From Aquaspirillum sp. LM1 (GTDB lineage Bacteria > Pseudomonadota > Gammaproteobacteria > Burkholderiales > Aquaspirillaceae), in the NCBI RefSeq assembly GCF_002002905.1, contig NZ_CP019509.1, positions 2,266,501 through 2,330,500 of the forward strand: a stretch of DNA of 64,000 nucleotides, read 5' to 3'. A program made the position numbers and the translations under genes. The notes beneath the pieces are model-generated. The model did not search any database. It was not told where the DNA came from and saw only the letters and a list, made by a program, of their open reading frames with translations. Positions within the stretch are counted from its first letter, which is position 1. Every line of letters starts with the position of its first letter. Shown one piece after another: positions 32,751 through 41,484 of the stretch.

Positions 32751-34040
32751 TCAGCCCAGCACATACTTGAGCACAAACACCCCGGCAATCAGCGCTACCG
32801 GCCAGCCAATCTGCTGACGCCGGCCAGCGGCCAGGTTCAGCGCGACAAAGGCAATGGCACCAAAGGCAATGCCATCGGCAATCGAAAAGGTGAAGGCCAT
32901 GGTCAGCGCACACAGCAGCGCTGGTGCAGCTTCAGTAATATCATCCCAGTTCAGCAGGGCAAAGCCCTTGAGCATCAGCATGGCCACATACACCAGCGCT
33001 GGCGCAGTGGCCCATACCGGAATGGTGGCGGCCAGCGGGGCAAAGAACAGGCTGGCCAGAAACAGCACCGCCACCGTCACGGCGGTCAGCCCGGTGCGCC
33101 CGCCAGCGGCAATGCCCGTGCTGCTTTCCAGATACGACGTGGTGCTCGACGTGCCAAGCAGCGCGCCCACACTGATGGCCGTGCTGTCGGCCAGCAGCGC
33201 CCGGTTCAGCCGTGGCAGCCGGCCCTGAGCGTCCAGAAACGGGCCGCGTTGCGCCACGGCAATCAGCGTGCCTGAGGTTTCGGTCAGGCTCATCAAAAAG
33301 AACCCCAGCACCACGCTCAACACTGCCGGGGCCAGCGCGCCGGGAATATCCAGCTGCAGCCAGGTGGGTGCCAGCGAGGGCGGCAAGGCAAACACCCCGG
33401 TGTATGGCGTCAGGCCGAGCAGCACCGATACGGTAGTAATCACCAGAATCCCCAGCAAAATCGCCCCCGGCACGCGCCAGCGCTCCAGGGTGACAATCAG
33501 CGCAAAACCGGCCAGCGCCAGCAAGGGCTGCGGCTTGTGCAAATCGCCCAGCCCCACCAGGGTATCCGGATTGGCCACCACCACGCCGGCCTGTTGCAGC
33601 GCAATCAGCGCAATGAACAGCCCGACACCAGCGGAAATGGCTTGCTTGAGCGACAGCGGAATCCCATTAACAAAGCCTTCGCGCAGCCGGGTCACGCTGA
33701 CCAGCATGAACAGCACGCCAGAGACAAACACCGCACCCAGCGCGGTCTGCCATGACATCCCCAGCCCCTTGACCAGGCCAAAGGTGAAAAACGCATTAAT
33801 GCCCATGCCTGGTGCCTGGGCAATCGGGTAGTTGGCCAGCAGCCCCATCACCGCCGAGCCGATGGCGGCAGCCAGGCAGGTGGCCACAAACACCGCGCCA
33901 TGGTCCATGCCGGCCTGCGCCAGGATTTCCGGGTTGACGAACAGGATGGAGGCCATGGTCAGGAAGGTGGTGAGGCCGGCAAGCATTTCAGTGCGTACCG
34001 AGGTCTGCGCGGCGCGCAGCTGGAACAGGGATTCAAACAT
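32751..34040 (-). CDS. Purine permease of the AzgA type (NCS2 family)
   Basis: A 429-residue permease with about 12-14 hydrophobic helices. AzgA-type landmarks: TEMLAGLTTFLTMASILFVNP at the N-terminus (split), APGMGINAFFTF, SLTETSGTLIAVA, and GTSSTTSYLESSTGIAAGGRTGLTAV (split), the conserved substrate-site region of adenine/guanine/hypoxanthine transporters. The ATG at 34040 begins MFESLFQL; a longer frame adds an unconserved leader. It is convergent with prmC, with nine bases between the stops. Substrate preference among adenine, guanine and hypoxanthine cannot be read. Confidence 0.88.
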   Translation of the reverse strand: MFESLFQLRAAQTSVRTEMLAGLTTFLTMASILFVNPEILAQAGMDHGAVFVATCLAAAIGSAVMGLLANYPIAQAPGMGINAFFTFGLVKGLGMSWQTALGAVFVSGVLFMLVSVTRLREGFVNGIPLSLKQAISAGVGLFIALIALQQAGVVVANPDTLVGLGDLHKPQPLLALAGFALIVTLERWRVPGAILLGILVITTVSVLLGLTPYTGVFALPPSLAPTWLQLDIPGALAPAVLSVVLGFFLMSLTETSGTLIAVAQRGPFLDAQGRLPRLNRALLADSTAISVGALLGTSSTTSYLESSTGIAAGGRTGLTAVTVAVLFLASLFFAPLAATIPVWATAPALVYVAMLMLKGFALLNWDDITEAAPALLCALTMAFTFSIADGIAFGAIAFVALNLAAGRRQQIGWPVALIAGVFVLKYVLG

Positions 34041-34337
34041 GGGGAAACAGTACCTTGAGGATGCGCCGGATGGGATTTCCGGCAAACCGGCCAGTTGGAA
34101 ACAGCCAACCGCCACGGCAGGCCCGACGGTTGGCGCAATGCGCAGTCAGGCCAGCACGGCAATTATCCCGACCCATGCCGGGCGGGTCAATTTTGTCTGA
34201 TGCGCCCAGCATGGGTCAGCGTGGCTACAATGAAGCAACCCTTGTATTGGCGCACACGTTCGGCTCAATGCATGGTGTATTTCTTGCTTAATAGGCCGGC
34301 CCATCCGGGCTGTGATGATTTGTTCGCGGAAGCCCCC

Positions 34338-35312
34338 ATGCTAGAAGACCGTTTTGGCCGGCGCATCGACTATGTGCGCCTTTCGGTGACCGACCGTTGC
34401 GATCTGCGTTGCAGCTACTGTATTCCAAAAGGATTCAAAGACTTCGAAGAACCAGAACACTGGCTGACCTTCGATGAGATTGAGCGGGTGATCGGCGCGT
34501 TTACCCGTCTGGGCACCCGTCGGGTGCGGCTGACTGGCGGCGAGCCACTGCTGCGCCGGGATATCAGTACGCTGGCAGCGCGACTTTCTGCCCTACCTGG
34601 CCTGGACGATTTGTCCCTGTCCACCAATGCCACGCAACTGGCCCGCCATGCCCCGGCGCTGAAAGCGGCTGGCGTCAGCCGGCTGAATGTCAGCCTGGAT
34701 TCGCTGCGCCGCGACTGCATCACCGAAGTCACCGGGCGCGACAGCCTGCCGCAAATTCTTGATGGCCTGATGGCGGCCAAGCAAGCCGGGCTGACGCCAA
34801 TCAAAATCAATATGGTGGCCATGCAGGGAGTAAACCACGATGACATCGAGGCGATGGTGGGCTTCTGCATCGAGCACCAGTTTATCTTGCGCCTGATCGA
34901 AACCATGCCGATGGGCGACACGGGCCGCAGCGCGCAGTATCTGGATCTGCAACCCGTGCTGGCCCGACTGCGCGACAGCTTTGGTCTGCGTCCGCAAACC
35001 GCTACCCTGGGCGGCGGCCCGGCCAGCTACTGGTCAACCGCCGATGGCCGGTTCACCCTGGGGGTGATCACCCCGATTTCCCAGCATTTTTGCGCCACCT
35101 GCAATCGGGTGCGGCTGTCGGTGGATGGCACGCTGTATATGTGTCTGGGTCAGGAAGAAAGCCTGGCGCTACGCCCGTTGCTGCGCGCCGGCATCAGCGA
35201 TGCAGATCTGGAAGCGGTGATCCGCCAGGCGATTGAGCTGAAGCCGGAACGGCATGAATTTCTGGAAACGCCGGGCAAGGTGGTGCGGATCATGGCCAAG
35301 ACGGGCGGCTAA
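34338..35312 (+). CDS. moaA: GTP 3',8-cyclase (molybdenum cofactor synthesis)
   Basis: A 324-residue radical SAM enzyme for the first step of molybdopterin synthesis. The N-terminal cluster is CDLRCSYC (CxxxCxxC, residues 21-28), with RVRLTGGEPLLRRD following. The C-terminal cluster is CATCNRVRLSVDGTLYMC (CxxC-N13-C). The family often ends with GG and here the C-terminus is KTGG, as needed for activation of catalysis. The ATG at 34338 begins MLEDRFGRRIDYVRLS. It stands alone; other moa genes are outside the window. About 300 bases upstream carry no recognised riboswitch. Confidence 0.95.
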   Translation: MLEDRFGRRIDYVRLSVTDRCDLRCSYCIPKGFKDFEEPEHWLTFDEIERVIGAFTRLGTRRVRLTGGEPLLRRDISTLAARLSALPGLDDLSLSTNATQLARHAPALKAAGVSRLNVSLDSLRRDCITEVTGRDSLPQILDGLMAAKQAGLTPIKINMVAMQGVNHDDIEAMVGFCIEHQFILRLIETMPMGDTGRSAQYLDLQPVLARLRDSFGLRPQTATLGGGPASYWSTADGRFTLGVITPISQHFCATCNRVRLSVDGTLYMCLGQEESLALRPLLRAGISDADLEAVIRQAIELKPERHEFLETPGKVVRIMAKTGG

Positions 35313-35408
35313 GCGCCTGTTCAAAGCGCGCGCGGTGGGCCATGAGAAAATGGCGTGGGGCGCTCTGGCTGTTCGCCCGGCATTCCGTGGGGCCGACGCG
35401 CGGGACAA

Positions 35409-36143
35409 TCAGCCCGGCGCAGCCGGGTTGGGCGCGGGCGGCATCTGCGCCTGTAGCCAGTCGCGCAGCAAGGCGTCGGCTTCGCGGCCCAGGCTGACCG
35501 CTTCCACCAGAAACTGCGCCAGCAAGGTGGCAAACGCTATTTCGTCCGGGCGTAGCGCCAGATAGCGCTGCGCCGCCTGCAACAGGCGCTCGGCCAGTTG
35601 CAAGTGACGTTCGCGCACCTGCATCCATACCGCCTGTGGCGAACACGGTATGCTGGGCTCACCCAGCCAGGCGTACTGAAATGCTTCGGCCACCACACGG
35701 GTGAATGCTGCCGCGCCTGCGCCGCCCACCCAGGTCCAACTGCGCGGCAAGGGGGCCAGACGGTCCAGCCACTGCTGGGCGGCGGGGTCAGCCTGGGGCT
35801 GGCCGCCCACGGCGAGGGCAAAACCGTATTGCCCACCCCACGGTGCCAGCGGCCCGGCCAGTTCCAGATAATGCCCACCCAGATCGTGCACCCGGCTTTC
35901 CCGCTGTGGCCGCTGTTCAAACCAGTCGGTAGAGACGTCCAGCACCACATCGCCGGGACGCAGCACCTGGTGCAACGGTGGTGCAGCAAACAATCCTTCG
36001 CCAATCAGCAGGCAGCGCAGGCCGTTGAGCAGCATGGCATCCTGCCAGTCATGCCCGCGCAGCACCACCCCGCCCTGACGAAACGCCCGTTCTGCCAGCC
36101 AGCCCAGTGCCGGGGTCTCGCCGAGTACGGCCAGTGCCGTCAT
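35409..36143 (-). CDS. Degenerate 6-phosphogluconate-dehydrogenase-like protein
   Basis: A 244-residue protein with the layout of a decarboxylating 6PGDH-like enzyme (GndA/YqeC type): VVLDVSTDWFEQRPQRE (like the VVIDGGNS segment), ELAGPLAPWGGQYGFALAVGG (split; like the SGGVWG..GYCLMIGG segment) and WVGGAGAAAFTRVVAEAFQY (like the GPxGxGHxVKMVHNGIEY segment). However, the N-terminal dinucleotide motif is AVLGETPALGWLAE rather than GxGxMG, and the Lys-Asn pair of the active site (KMVHN) reads TRVVAEA. It is therefore probably not a working dehydrogenase of the usual type. It overlaps the LysR gene by ATGA, so both are one unit. The role is unknown. Confidence 0.65.
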   Translation of the reverse strand: MTALAVLGETPALGWLAERAFRQGGVVLRGHDWQDAMLLNGLRCLLIGEGLFAAPPLHQVLRPGDVVLDVSTDWFEQRPQRESRVHDLGGHYLELAGPLAPWGGQYGFALAVGGQPQADPAAQQWLDRLAPLPRSWTWVGGAGAAAFTRVVAEAFQYAWLGEPSIPCSPQAVWMQVRERHLQLAERLLQAAQRYLALRPDEIAFATLLAQFLVEAVSLGREADALLRDWLQAQMPPAPNPAAPG

Positions 36144-37048
36144 GGCACACCTCCCAGCAGACGGGTGCTGACCTCGGGCAGGGCCAGCTGGGCCAGAAAC
36201 CAGGACAGCGCTCGCCCTGGCCGACGTTCGCGCCAGGCGTAGTACACCGGCGCGGGCGGATTGGGGTGTTCCACCTGGCACAGTTGCAACGCACCGGACT
36301 CAATCGCCGGCAGCGCCAGCCAGCGCGGCAAAAAGCCAACGCCCAGCCCAGCTTGCTGGGCCGCCAGCTTGGCGTCCATATCCGGAACGGTGAGGATATC
36401 CTGGCCGGCCAGCAAGGGTGAGCTGCGCGGAGGCAGACGGCGCGACGAATCTGCCGCCACCACCGCCCGCCAGGCGCGCACCTGCTCCAGGCTCAGCGGC
36501 CCGCGATGCTGGGCCAGCGGATGTTTCGGTGCCACGGCAAAAACAAAGGAAACATCGCCCATGCGAGCAGTGCGGTAGGCACCGGGCGGGCCATCACCCG
36601 GCGCGCCAATCACCAGATCGACGCGTGGCTCCAGCAGCGCGTCCCAGTTGCCGCCAAACACTTCGCGGCTGAGACGGATCTGGGTGCCGGCGGCTTGCTG
36701 GTCAAAGCCTTGCACCAGCGCCAGCACGCCGGCCAGCGGAATCAGGTCGCTGACGGCAATGCGCAGCTCGGTTTCCCAGCCAGAAGCCAGCCGCTTGACC
36801 CGCTGTTCCAGCGCCATGGCGGCATTGAGCAGATGACGGCCATCGCGCAGCAAGGCCTGACCCACCGGCGTGAGTTTGGCGCGGTGGCCGCGCCGGTCAA
36901 AAATACTGACGCCGAGGTCCTGTTCCAGCTTTTGCACCGCATAGGTCATTGCCGACGGCACGCGATGCAGTTCCTCGGCCGCGGCGGCAAAGCTGCCATT
37001 GCGATCGATAGCATCGAGAACAGTGAGTGCGTCGAGAGTCAGCCGCAT
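36140..37048 (-). CDS. LysR-family transcriptional regulator
   Basis: A 302-residue LysR protein. The N-terminal winged helix is LDAIDRNGSFAAAAEELHRVPSAMTYAVQKLEQDLG (residues 11-46, given in parts: NGSFAAAAEELHRV, SAMTYAVQKLEQDLG). A substrate-binding domain begins near 90 (WETELRIAVSDLIPL). The PSAMTYAV recognition helix resembles the YhaJ/DhaR-like subgroup. It is the first gene of a two-gene unit with the degenerate 6PGDH-like gene. LysR genes normally control a divergent target; here the next divergent gene is a chemoreceptor 840 bases away, beyond a 32-bp palindrome. Confidence 0.9.
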   Translation of the reverse strand: MRLTLDALTVLDAIDRNGSFAAAAEELHRVPSAMTYAVQKLEQDLGVSIFDRRGHRAKLTPVGQALLRDGRHLLNAAMALEQRVKRLASGWETELRIAVSDLIPLAGVLALVQGFDQQAAGTQIRLSREVFGGNWDALLEPRVDLVIGAPGDGPPGAYRTARMGDVSFVFAVAPKHPLAQHRGPLSLEQVRAWRAVVAADSSRRLPPRSSPLLAGQDILTVPDMDAKLAAQQAGLGVGFLPRWLALPAIESGALQLCQVEHPNPPAPVYYAWRERRPGRALSWFLAQLALPEVSTRLLGGVP

Positions 37049-37296
37049 AATTGTCTGAAAACGTCAAAAACCCTGGGTTGTGAAAGACACACTGGCGGAT
37101 GCAGAGCATACACGGGCAGCCCGGCGACTGTCGTGCGGAATCTGGTGACAATGTGGCAGGCACACTGGGCTAACAGGGGGCTGAGCCGCCGCAGTGACGC
37201 CAAATCGCTTCACACCCCCCTGCCGATTGGGCGATGAGCACGAAGGGGCTTGTCACTTGCCGCCACCAACTTATCCTTAATGCGTATGCTCAAATT

Positions 37297-37328
37297 ATTA
37301 TGACGATAATATTATATTATCGCATAAT
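37297..37328. promoter_or_regulatory. 32-bp A+T-rich palindrome
   Basis: ATTATG (37297-37302), one unpaired A, CGATAATAT (37304-37312), a central T, ATATTATCG (37314-37322) and CATAAT (37323-37328): fifteen paired positions each side. It lies about 250 bases upstream of the LysR gene and 560 bases upstream of the receptor. It is a likely protein-binding site; the binder is unknown. Confidence 0.6.
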
Positions 37329-37408
37329 TCTAAATTCCGGCTTCTTTTAGCGGTTTTATCCGTATTTCTACGGATATCTCTCCTGCCTTTGCTGTCATTG
37401 ACATTCAT

Positions 37409-37422
37409 TTGACTTAGATCAA
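37409..37422. promoter_or_regulatory. FNR/ANR-type box
   Basis: TTGAC-TTAG-ATCAA matches the FNR dyad TTGAT-N4-ATCAA with one mismatch. It would fit oxygen-responsive control of the Aer-like receptor 470 bases downstream, although the distance is long for direct activation. Confidence 0.45.
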
Positions 37423-37547
37423 GGTCACCCCAGACTCTTACATCAAAAATAGCGCGCTTTGGCATTGCATACGGTTGATTCTGCTGGATTGTTAGCTACT
37501 ATGTGGCCACGCAAGTACGTTAACACCATTAACACAAAGCATGTTAT

Positions 37548-37574
37548 TCAATTGTTTGTTTGAAAAACCGACAC
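37548..37574 (+). promoter_or_regulatory. Weak sigma-28-like sequence
   Basis: TCAATTGT (37548-37555), 11 bases, ACCGACAC (37567-37574): eleven of sixteen positions agree with the fliC1 promoter. It is about 317 bases before the receptor start. Chemoreceptors are often sigma-28 dependent, but this match alone is weak. Confidence 0.25.
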
Positions 37575-37890
37575 TCAAGACAGTAATAGCAAGCCAACGC
37601 GCTTGCTACGCATTCTGGCCTGCGCATTGGGCTATCCAGCAATGTCAAAATTGACATGGCGGATAAAAATACCGCGCTGGAATACACCATGGGCAAGCAG
37701 GTTTCCCGTCAGATTGGCCATACGTAATGAACAAAAGGTCATTAGTCAGGATCAAGCTGAACCGGATATTCCTTGTGCGGTGAGTCATGCCGGCTTCCCC
37801 AGACTTGCTTGATTTTTCTTTGGCTTTCACCTCGGCTGCAGACAGACGTTCCCTGCCGCAGTCAACGATTGGGCGTTATCTTTTACAAAA

Positions 37891-39477
37891 ATGAAAATAA
37901 ATCTTCCTGTCACCCAAACCGAAAAACCCTTCACCCGTGGCACGATTGTCACCAAAACCGACCTCAAAGGCGTGATCACCTACGCCAACGATGCCTTTGT
38001 CCAACTGTCCGGTTTTGAGCGCGAAGAACTGCTGGGCAGCAACCAGAACATCGTCCGCCACCCCGACATGCCCCCGGCTGCTTTTGCCGATATGTGGCGC
38101 ACACTAAAAAACGGCCACACCTGGAAAGGCATGGTCAAAAACCGCTGTAAAAACGGCGACCACTACTGGGTGTCGGCATTTATCGTGCCGGTCAAGCAGC
38201 AAGGCCAGATTATTGGCTATATGTCGGTGCGCTCCCCGGCCAGCCGTCAGGACATCGCCCAGGCCGAAGCGCTCTACCAGAAAATTGGCAAGGACGGCCA
38301 GCTGCCAGCCAAACGCCAGGCTGCCCTGTCGGTGTTTGCCATCCGCATGATCTCGATGGCCGCCCTCAACCTGCTGATTGCTGTGGCTGCCCTGGCCGAA
38401 CCGCAATGGCTGAAACTGACCTGTCTGCCGCTGGGCCTGAGCATCATGGCGCTGATGGACTGGCGCGCCTACCGCGGTCGCGCCCGCCAGCAACACATCA
38501 TCCACACCCTCGACCGGATTGCCGAAGGCCGGCTGACCAGTCAGCTGGACACCGACCGCTTTGACGAAATCGGCCGCATCGAAGCCGGTCTGGCCACCAT
38601 GCAAGTGCATATCAAGGTGATGATCGACGACCTGTCCAATGCCGCCAGCCTGATGCACACCCACAGCACCGGCCTGCATCAGCTAATGTCACAGCTGATG
38701 GAGCGCTTTGCCCAGCAATCGCATGAAGTGGCCGGTGTATCTGGCGCAGTGGAAGAAATGAGCGTCTCGGTCTCACAAGTGGCCGAACACGCCGGCAGCG
38801 CCGCCGTAGCCGCCGGCCAGGCCACCGGCGTCGCCCAGGTGGGTGCTGGCCATATGGCGCAGTCGCGCGAGGGAACCCGTGAAGCCGCCCAGAATGTCAG
38901 CGCGGCCCAGGCCACCATCCAGGATCTGTATCAGTCGGTGATCAAGATCAGTACTGTCACCGACACCATCCGCGAGATTGCCGACCAGACCAATCTGCTG
39001 GCGCTGAACGCCGCGATTGAGGCTGCCCGTGCTGGCGAGCAGGGACGCGGCTTTGCCGTGGTGGCCGACGAAGTGCGCCGGCTGGCCGAGCGCACCGGCC
39101 ACAGCACCGCCGAAATCAACCAGATTGTTGCCAGCATCCGTGTGGTCACCGACTCGGCTGTCGCCAATATGCGCAAAGTGGGCGACAGTTCGGAGCAAAG
39201 CGAAATCCACCTGGCCGACACCGCCCGCAGCCTGGATGACATCCTGCAGGCCAGCCGGGCAGTGGAGCAGATGATGCGTGGCATTGCCGACACCAATGTG
39301 CAGCAATCGGCCACCGCCCACGACCTGGCCGAACGCACGATCAATATCAGCACGCGGATTGAGGCATCCACCCAGGAAATTGCCCAGGCCGGCACGCTGA
39401 TTGCCGAACTGGCCACCAAGGCCGACCAAGTGCAGGAGATGGTCAGACGGTTTGATACCGGGGATCGGCGCGGTTAA
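37891..39477 (+). CDS. Aer-like PAS-containing methyl-accepting chemotaxis protein 1
   Basis: A 528-residue receptor. An N-terminal PAS domain (about 15-120) has the Aer-type motifs [33 protein letters not shown] and [15 protein letters not shown], which in Aer bind FAD and sense redox state. A membrane hairpin follows (about 160-205: [34 protein letters not shown]). Then come a HAMP-like region and the signalling tip [28 protein letters not shown] (split; residues near 365-392). It has no periplasmic ligand domain. It likely mediates aero- or energy taxis. It is closely similar to the receptor at 43101, so the pair looks like a duplication. Confidence 0.92.
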   Translation: MKINLPVTQTEKPFTRGTIVTKTDLKGVITYANDAFVQLSGFEREELLGSNQNIVRHPDMPPAAFADMWRTLKNGHTWKGMVKNRCKNGDHYWVSAFIVPVKQQGQIIGYMSVRSPASRQDIAQAEALYQKIGKDGQLPAKRQAALSVFAIRMISMAALNLLIAVAALAEPQWLKLTCLPLGLSIMALMDWRAYRGRARQQHIIHTLDRIAEGRLTSQLDTDRFDEIGRIEAGLATMQVHIKVMIDDLSNAASLMHTHSTGLHQLMSQLMERFAQQSHEVAGVSGAVEEMSVSVSQVAEHAGSAAVAAGQATGVAQVGAGHMAQSREGTREAAQNVSAAQATIQDLYQSVIKISTVTDTIREIADQTNLLALNAAIEAARAGEQGRGFAVVADEVRRLAERTGHSTAEINQIVASIRVVTDSAVANMRKVGDSSEQSEIHLADTARSLDDILQASRAVEQMMRGIADTNVQQSATAHDLAERTINISTRIEASTQEIAQAGTLIAELATKADQVQEMVRRFDTGDRRG

Positions 39478-39518
39478 GGCCGCCAGCGCATTGCCAGAAT
39501 GCACAGACCGGACCCAGC

Positions 39519-39547
39519 GCCCACTCTGGCATGATGCCAGGGTGGGC
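39519..39547. terminator. Hairpin between convergent receptor and XRE genes
   Basis: GCCCACTCTGGCA (39519-39531) and TGCCAGGGTGGGC (39535-39547) pair over 13 positions with one G-U, loop TGA. It has no T-run, but its place between converging stops suggests a bidirectional terminator. Confidence 0.5.
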
Positions 39548-39568
39548 GTTGCCGCATGTTGCGCCGGC

Positions 39569-39868
39569 TCAGCGTCGTCGCCGTATTCTGCCAATGTCTT
39601 CATGAGGCAGGCACGAGCATGGCGGGGCCAGCAACTGGCAGGCGTCCAGCTCCAGCGCCAAGGCAAGCTTCTCGATATTGTCCAGAGAAATATTCACCCT
39701 GGCGCGCTCTACCTGACTGATGAAGGTACGGTCCAGCTGGGCGACAAAGCCGAGCTGTTCCTGGGATAAACCTTGCGCCACCCGGCGGCGGCGCAGATTG
39801 TAGGCCAGCACATCACGGAGTGAACTGAGCGGGAGCGGAGAACAGGAAAGTTTCAGGTGAGCAGACAT
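39569..39868 (-). CDS. XRE-family helix-turn-helix regulator
   Basis: A 99-residue protein. The HTH_3 domain is NLRRRRVAQGLSQEQLGFVAQ (split) followed by DRTFISQVERARVNISLDNIEKLALALE, about residues 24-76; the flanks are short and basic at the C-terminus (GRIRRRR). SQVERARVNISL is the normal recognition-helix end. The ATG is at 39868. A 6-bp inverted repeat CATGCC/GGCATG (39866-39871, 39881-39886) overlaps the start and might be an autoregulatory site. No partner toxin gene is adjacent, so it is probably a stand-alone regulator. Confidence 0.85.
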   Translation of the reverse strand: MSAHLKLSCSPLPLSSLRDVLAYNLRRRRVAQGLSQEQLGFVAQLDRTFISQVERARVNISLDNIEKLALALELDACQLLAPPCSCLPHEDIGRIRRRR

Positions 39869-40048
39869 GCCAATATCGTCGGCATGAAACTGATAGGCAT
39901 CTACGGTTTTTACATCACCTTATCTTGCGGCAGGTGATGCAAAAGCTGTGTAGCAGGGGAATGCGCTATGCTAGAATTTTTAATCGGTGCATGACTTAAC
40001 ATTTCGTCATAGCTAAAACTATTCAATCTTCTGCCAAAGCGCCCCGCC

Positions 40049-41374
40049 ATGTTCAATGCCCGACTCAAGCAAGCCTACGCCAGTGCACAACAGGAATTGC
40101 AACAGCAGCACGCCGTGATGGCTGCGCTGGATCGTTCCACTGCGATCATCCGTTTTGACCATGAGGGCAAGGTGTTGTCGGCCAACCGCAACTTCCTGAG
40201 CGCGCTGGACTACAGCAGTGAAGCTGAGGTGCTGGGCAAGCCGCACAGCCTGTTTTGTGTGCGTGAAGACATTGCCAATCCGGACTACCAGCGCTTCTGG
40301 GAGCGTTTGCGCCGGGGGGAGTATTTCAGCGGTCGGGTCAAACGCCAGACCGCCAAAGGCCAGGTGATCTGGCTGGAAGCCACTTACAACCCCATTCTGG
40401 ACAGCCACGGAGCGGTGCAGTCGTATATCAAGTTTGCCACCGACATTACCGAACAGGTCAATGCCGAAGCCATTCGTCAGGCCAAGCTCAACGCCATCAA
40501 TCGGGCGATGGCGGTGATCGAATTCACCCCAGATGGACTGATTCTGGCCGCCAATGACAATTTTCTGGCCACGCTGGGCTATCGTCTGGACGAAGTGAAA
40601 GGCAAGCATCACCGCATGTTTTGCGACAGCGAATTTGTCAACAGCGCAGAATACCAGGCGCACTGGCAGCATCTGGCGCGCGGGGAAGTGTTTGCCGGCC
40701 AGATCAAGCGGGTGGCCAAGGATGGCTCCGAGCGCTGGCTGGAGGCCAGCTATAACCCGGTGTTTGGCCACGACGGCAAGACCGTGGTGTCGGTGGTGAA
40801 ATTTGCCACCGACATTACCGAGCGGGTGCAAACCCAGCGCAAGGAAAGCGAAAGCGCACGGTTTGCCTACGAAGTGGCGCAAGAAACCGAAGCGCTGTCC
40901 GGCACCGGCGCAGACAATATCCGCCGCAATGCTGCCGCCATCGAAGACATGGCCGGCAGCATTGAGCAGGCCGGGCAGAATGTGCAGGCGCTGGGCCAGC
41001 GCTCCGAACAAATCACCTCAATCGTACAGACCATCAAGGACATTGCCGACCAGACCAATCTGCTGGCGCTGAACGCCGCGATTGAAGCCGCCCGCGCCGG
41101 CGAGCAAGGACGCGGCTTTGCCGTGGTGGCCGACGAAGTGCGCAAGCTGGCCGAACGCACCTCGTCGTCCACGGCGCAAATCAGCAAGATGGTATCCGAC
41201 ATCCAGCAGCAAACCAGCCTGGCAGTGGACAATATGGCCGCCATTCAGCAGCAGGCCGGGCAAAGTGTGAGCCTGACCCGCGAAGCTGGCGACACCCTGG
41301 CACAAATTCTGGAAGGCGCGCGTTCGGTGGTGAAGGCCATCAGCCAGTACGCCGAAGCGGAACGCACCCGCTAG
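40049..41374 (+). CDS. Cytoplasmic chemoreceptor with two PAS domains (BdlA/Aer-2-like layout)
   Basis: A 441-residue soluble receptor: PAS 1 at about 20-130 ([30 protein letters not shown]), PAS 2 at about 145-255 ([30 protein letters not shown]) and a short signalling domain with [23 protein letters not shown] (split). The PAS repeats share the [16 protein letters not shown] and ARGE/RRGEYF..GQIKR segments, so they arose by internal duplication. There is no membrane segment. The same PAS-PAS-MCP layout is found in BdlA, a biofilm-dispersion regulator; function here is inferred by layout only. A perfect hairpin follows the stop. Confidence 0.9.
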   Translation: MFNARLKQAYASAQQELQQQHAVMAALDRSTAIIRFDHEGKVLSANRNFLSALDYSSEAEVLGKPHSLFCVREDIANPDYQRFWERLRRGEYFSGRVKRQTAKGQVIWLEATYNPILDSHGAVQSYIKFATDITEQVNAEAIRQAKLNAINRAMAVIEFTPDGLILAANDNFLATLGYRLDEVKGKHHRMFCDSEFVNSAEYQAHWQHLARGEVFAGQIKRVAKDGSERWLEASYNPVFGHDGKTVVSVVKFATDITERVQTQRKESESARFAYEVAQETEALSGTGADNIRRNAAAIEDMAGSIEQAGQNVQALGQRSEQITSIVQTIKDIADQTNLLALNAAIEAARAGEQGRGFAVVADEVRKLAERTSSSTAQISKMVSDIQQQTSLAVDNMAAIQQQAGQSVSLTREAGDTLAQILEGARSVVKAISQYAEAERTR

Positions 41375-41393
41375 AAAGCGAAGCACTGAAAAA

Positions 41394-41425
41394 ATCGTTA
41401 TCCCCGTGAGGATGGGGATAACGAT
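41394..41425 (+). terminator. Perfect hairpin after the PAS-PAS receptor gene
   Basis: ATCGTTATCCCC (41394-41405) pairs exactly with GGGGATAACGAT (41414-41425), loop GTGAGGAT. The flank CACTGAAAAAATCG resembles the end of the MITE-like repeat, so this may be a half-copy of that family acting as a terminator. Confidence 0.7.
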
Positions 41426-41484
41426 TGGGGTTGCAGGGGTTGCTTTTTTGCTCATCGCCTCCCGCTGACCGCTACAATACCCCC

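Larger units (their letters stand above)
37049..37890. other. 842-bp intergenic region between LysR gene and Aer-like receptor
   Basis: No credible gene: the only moderate frame (37603-37812) lacks a ribosome site and any recognisable sequence. The A+T-rich core (37260-37340) holds a 32-bp palindrome. An FNR-like box lies at 37409-37422 and a weak sigma-28-like sequence at 37548-37574. The remainder, 37580-37890, shows nothing I can name. Confidence 0.55.

Noticed and set aside
37603-37812. 69-codon frame in the intergenic region
   Set aside because: No ribosome site, no recognisable sequence and no coding bias like the neighbours.
40000-40048. Sigma-28-like TAAAACTA-N11-GCCAAAGC before the PAS-PAS receptor
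   Set aside because: Only nine of sixteen positions match and it would start transcription at the ATG itself.
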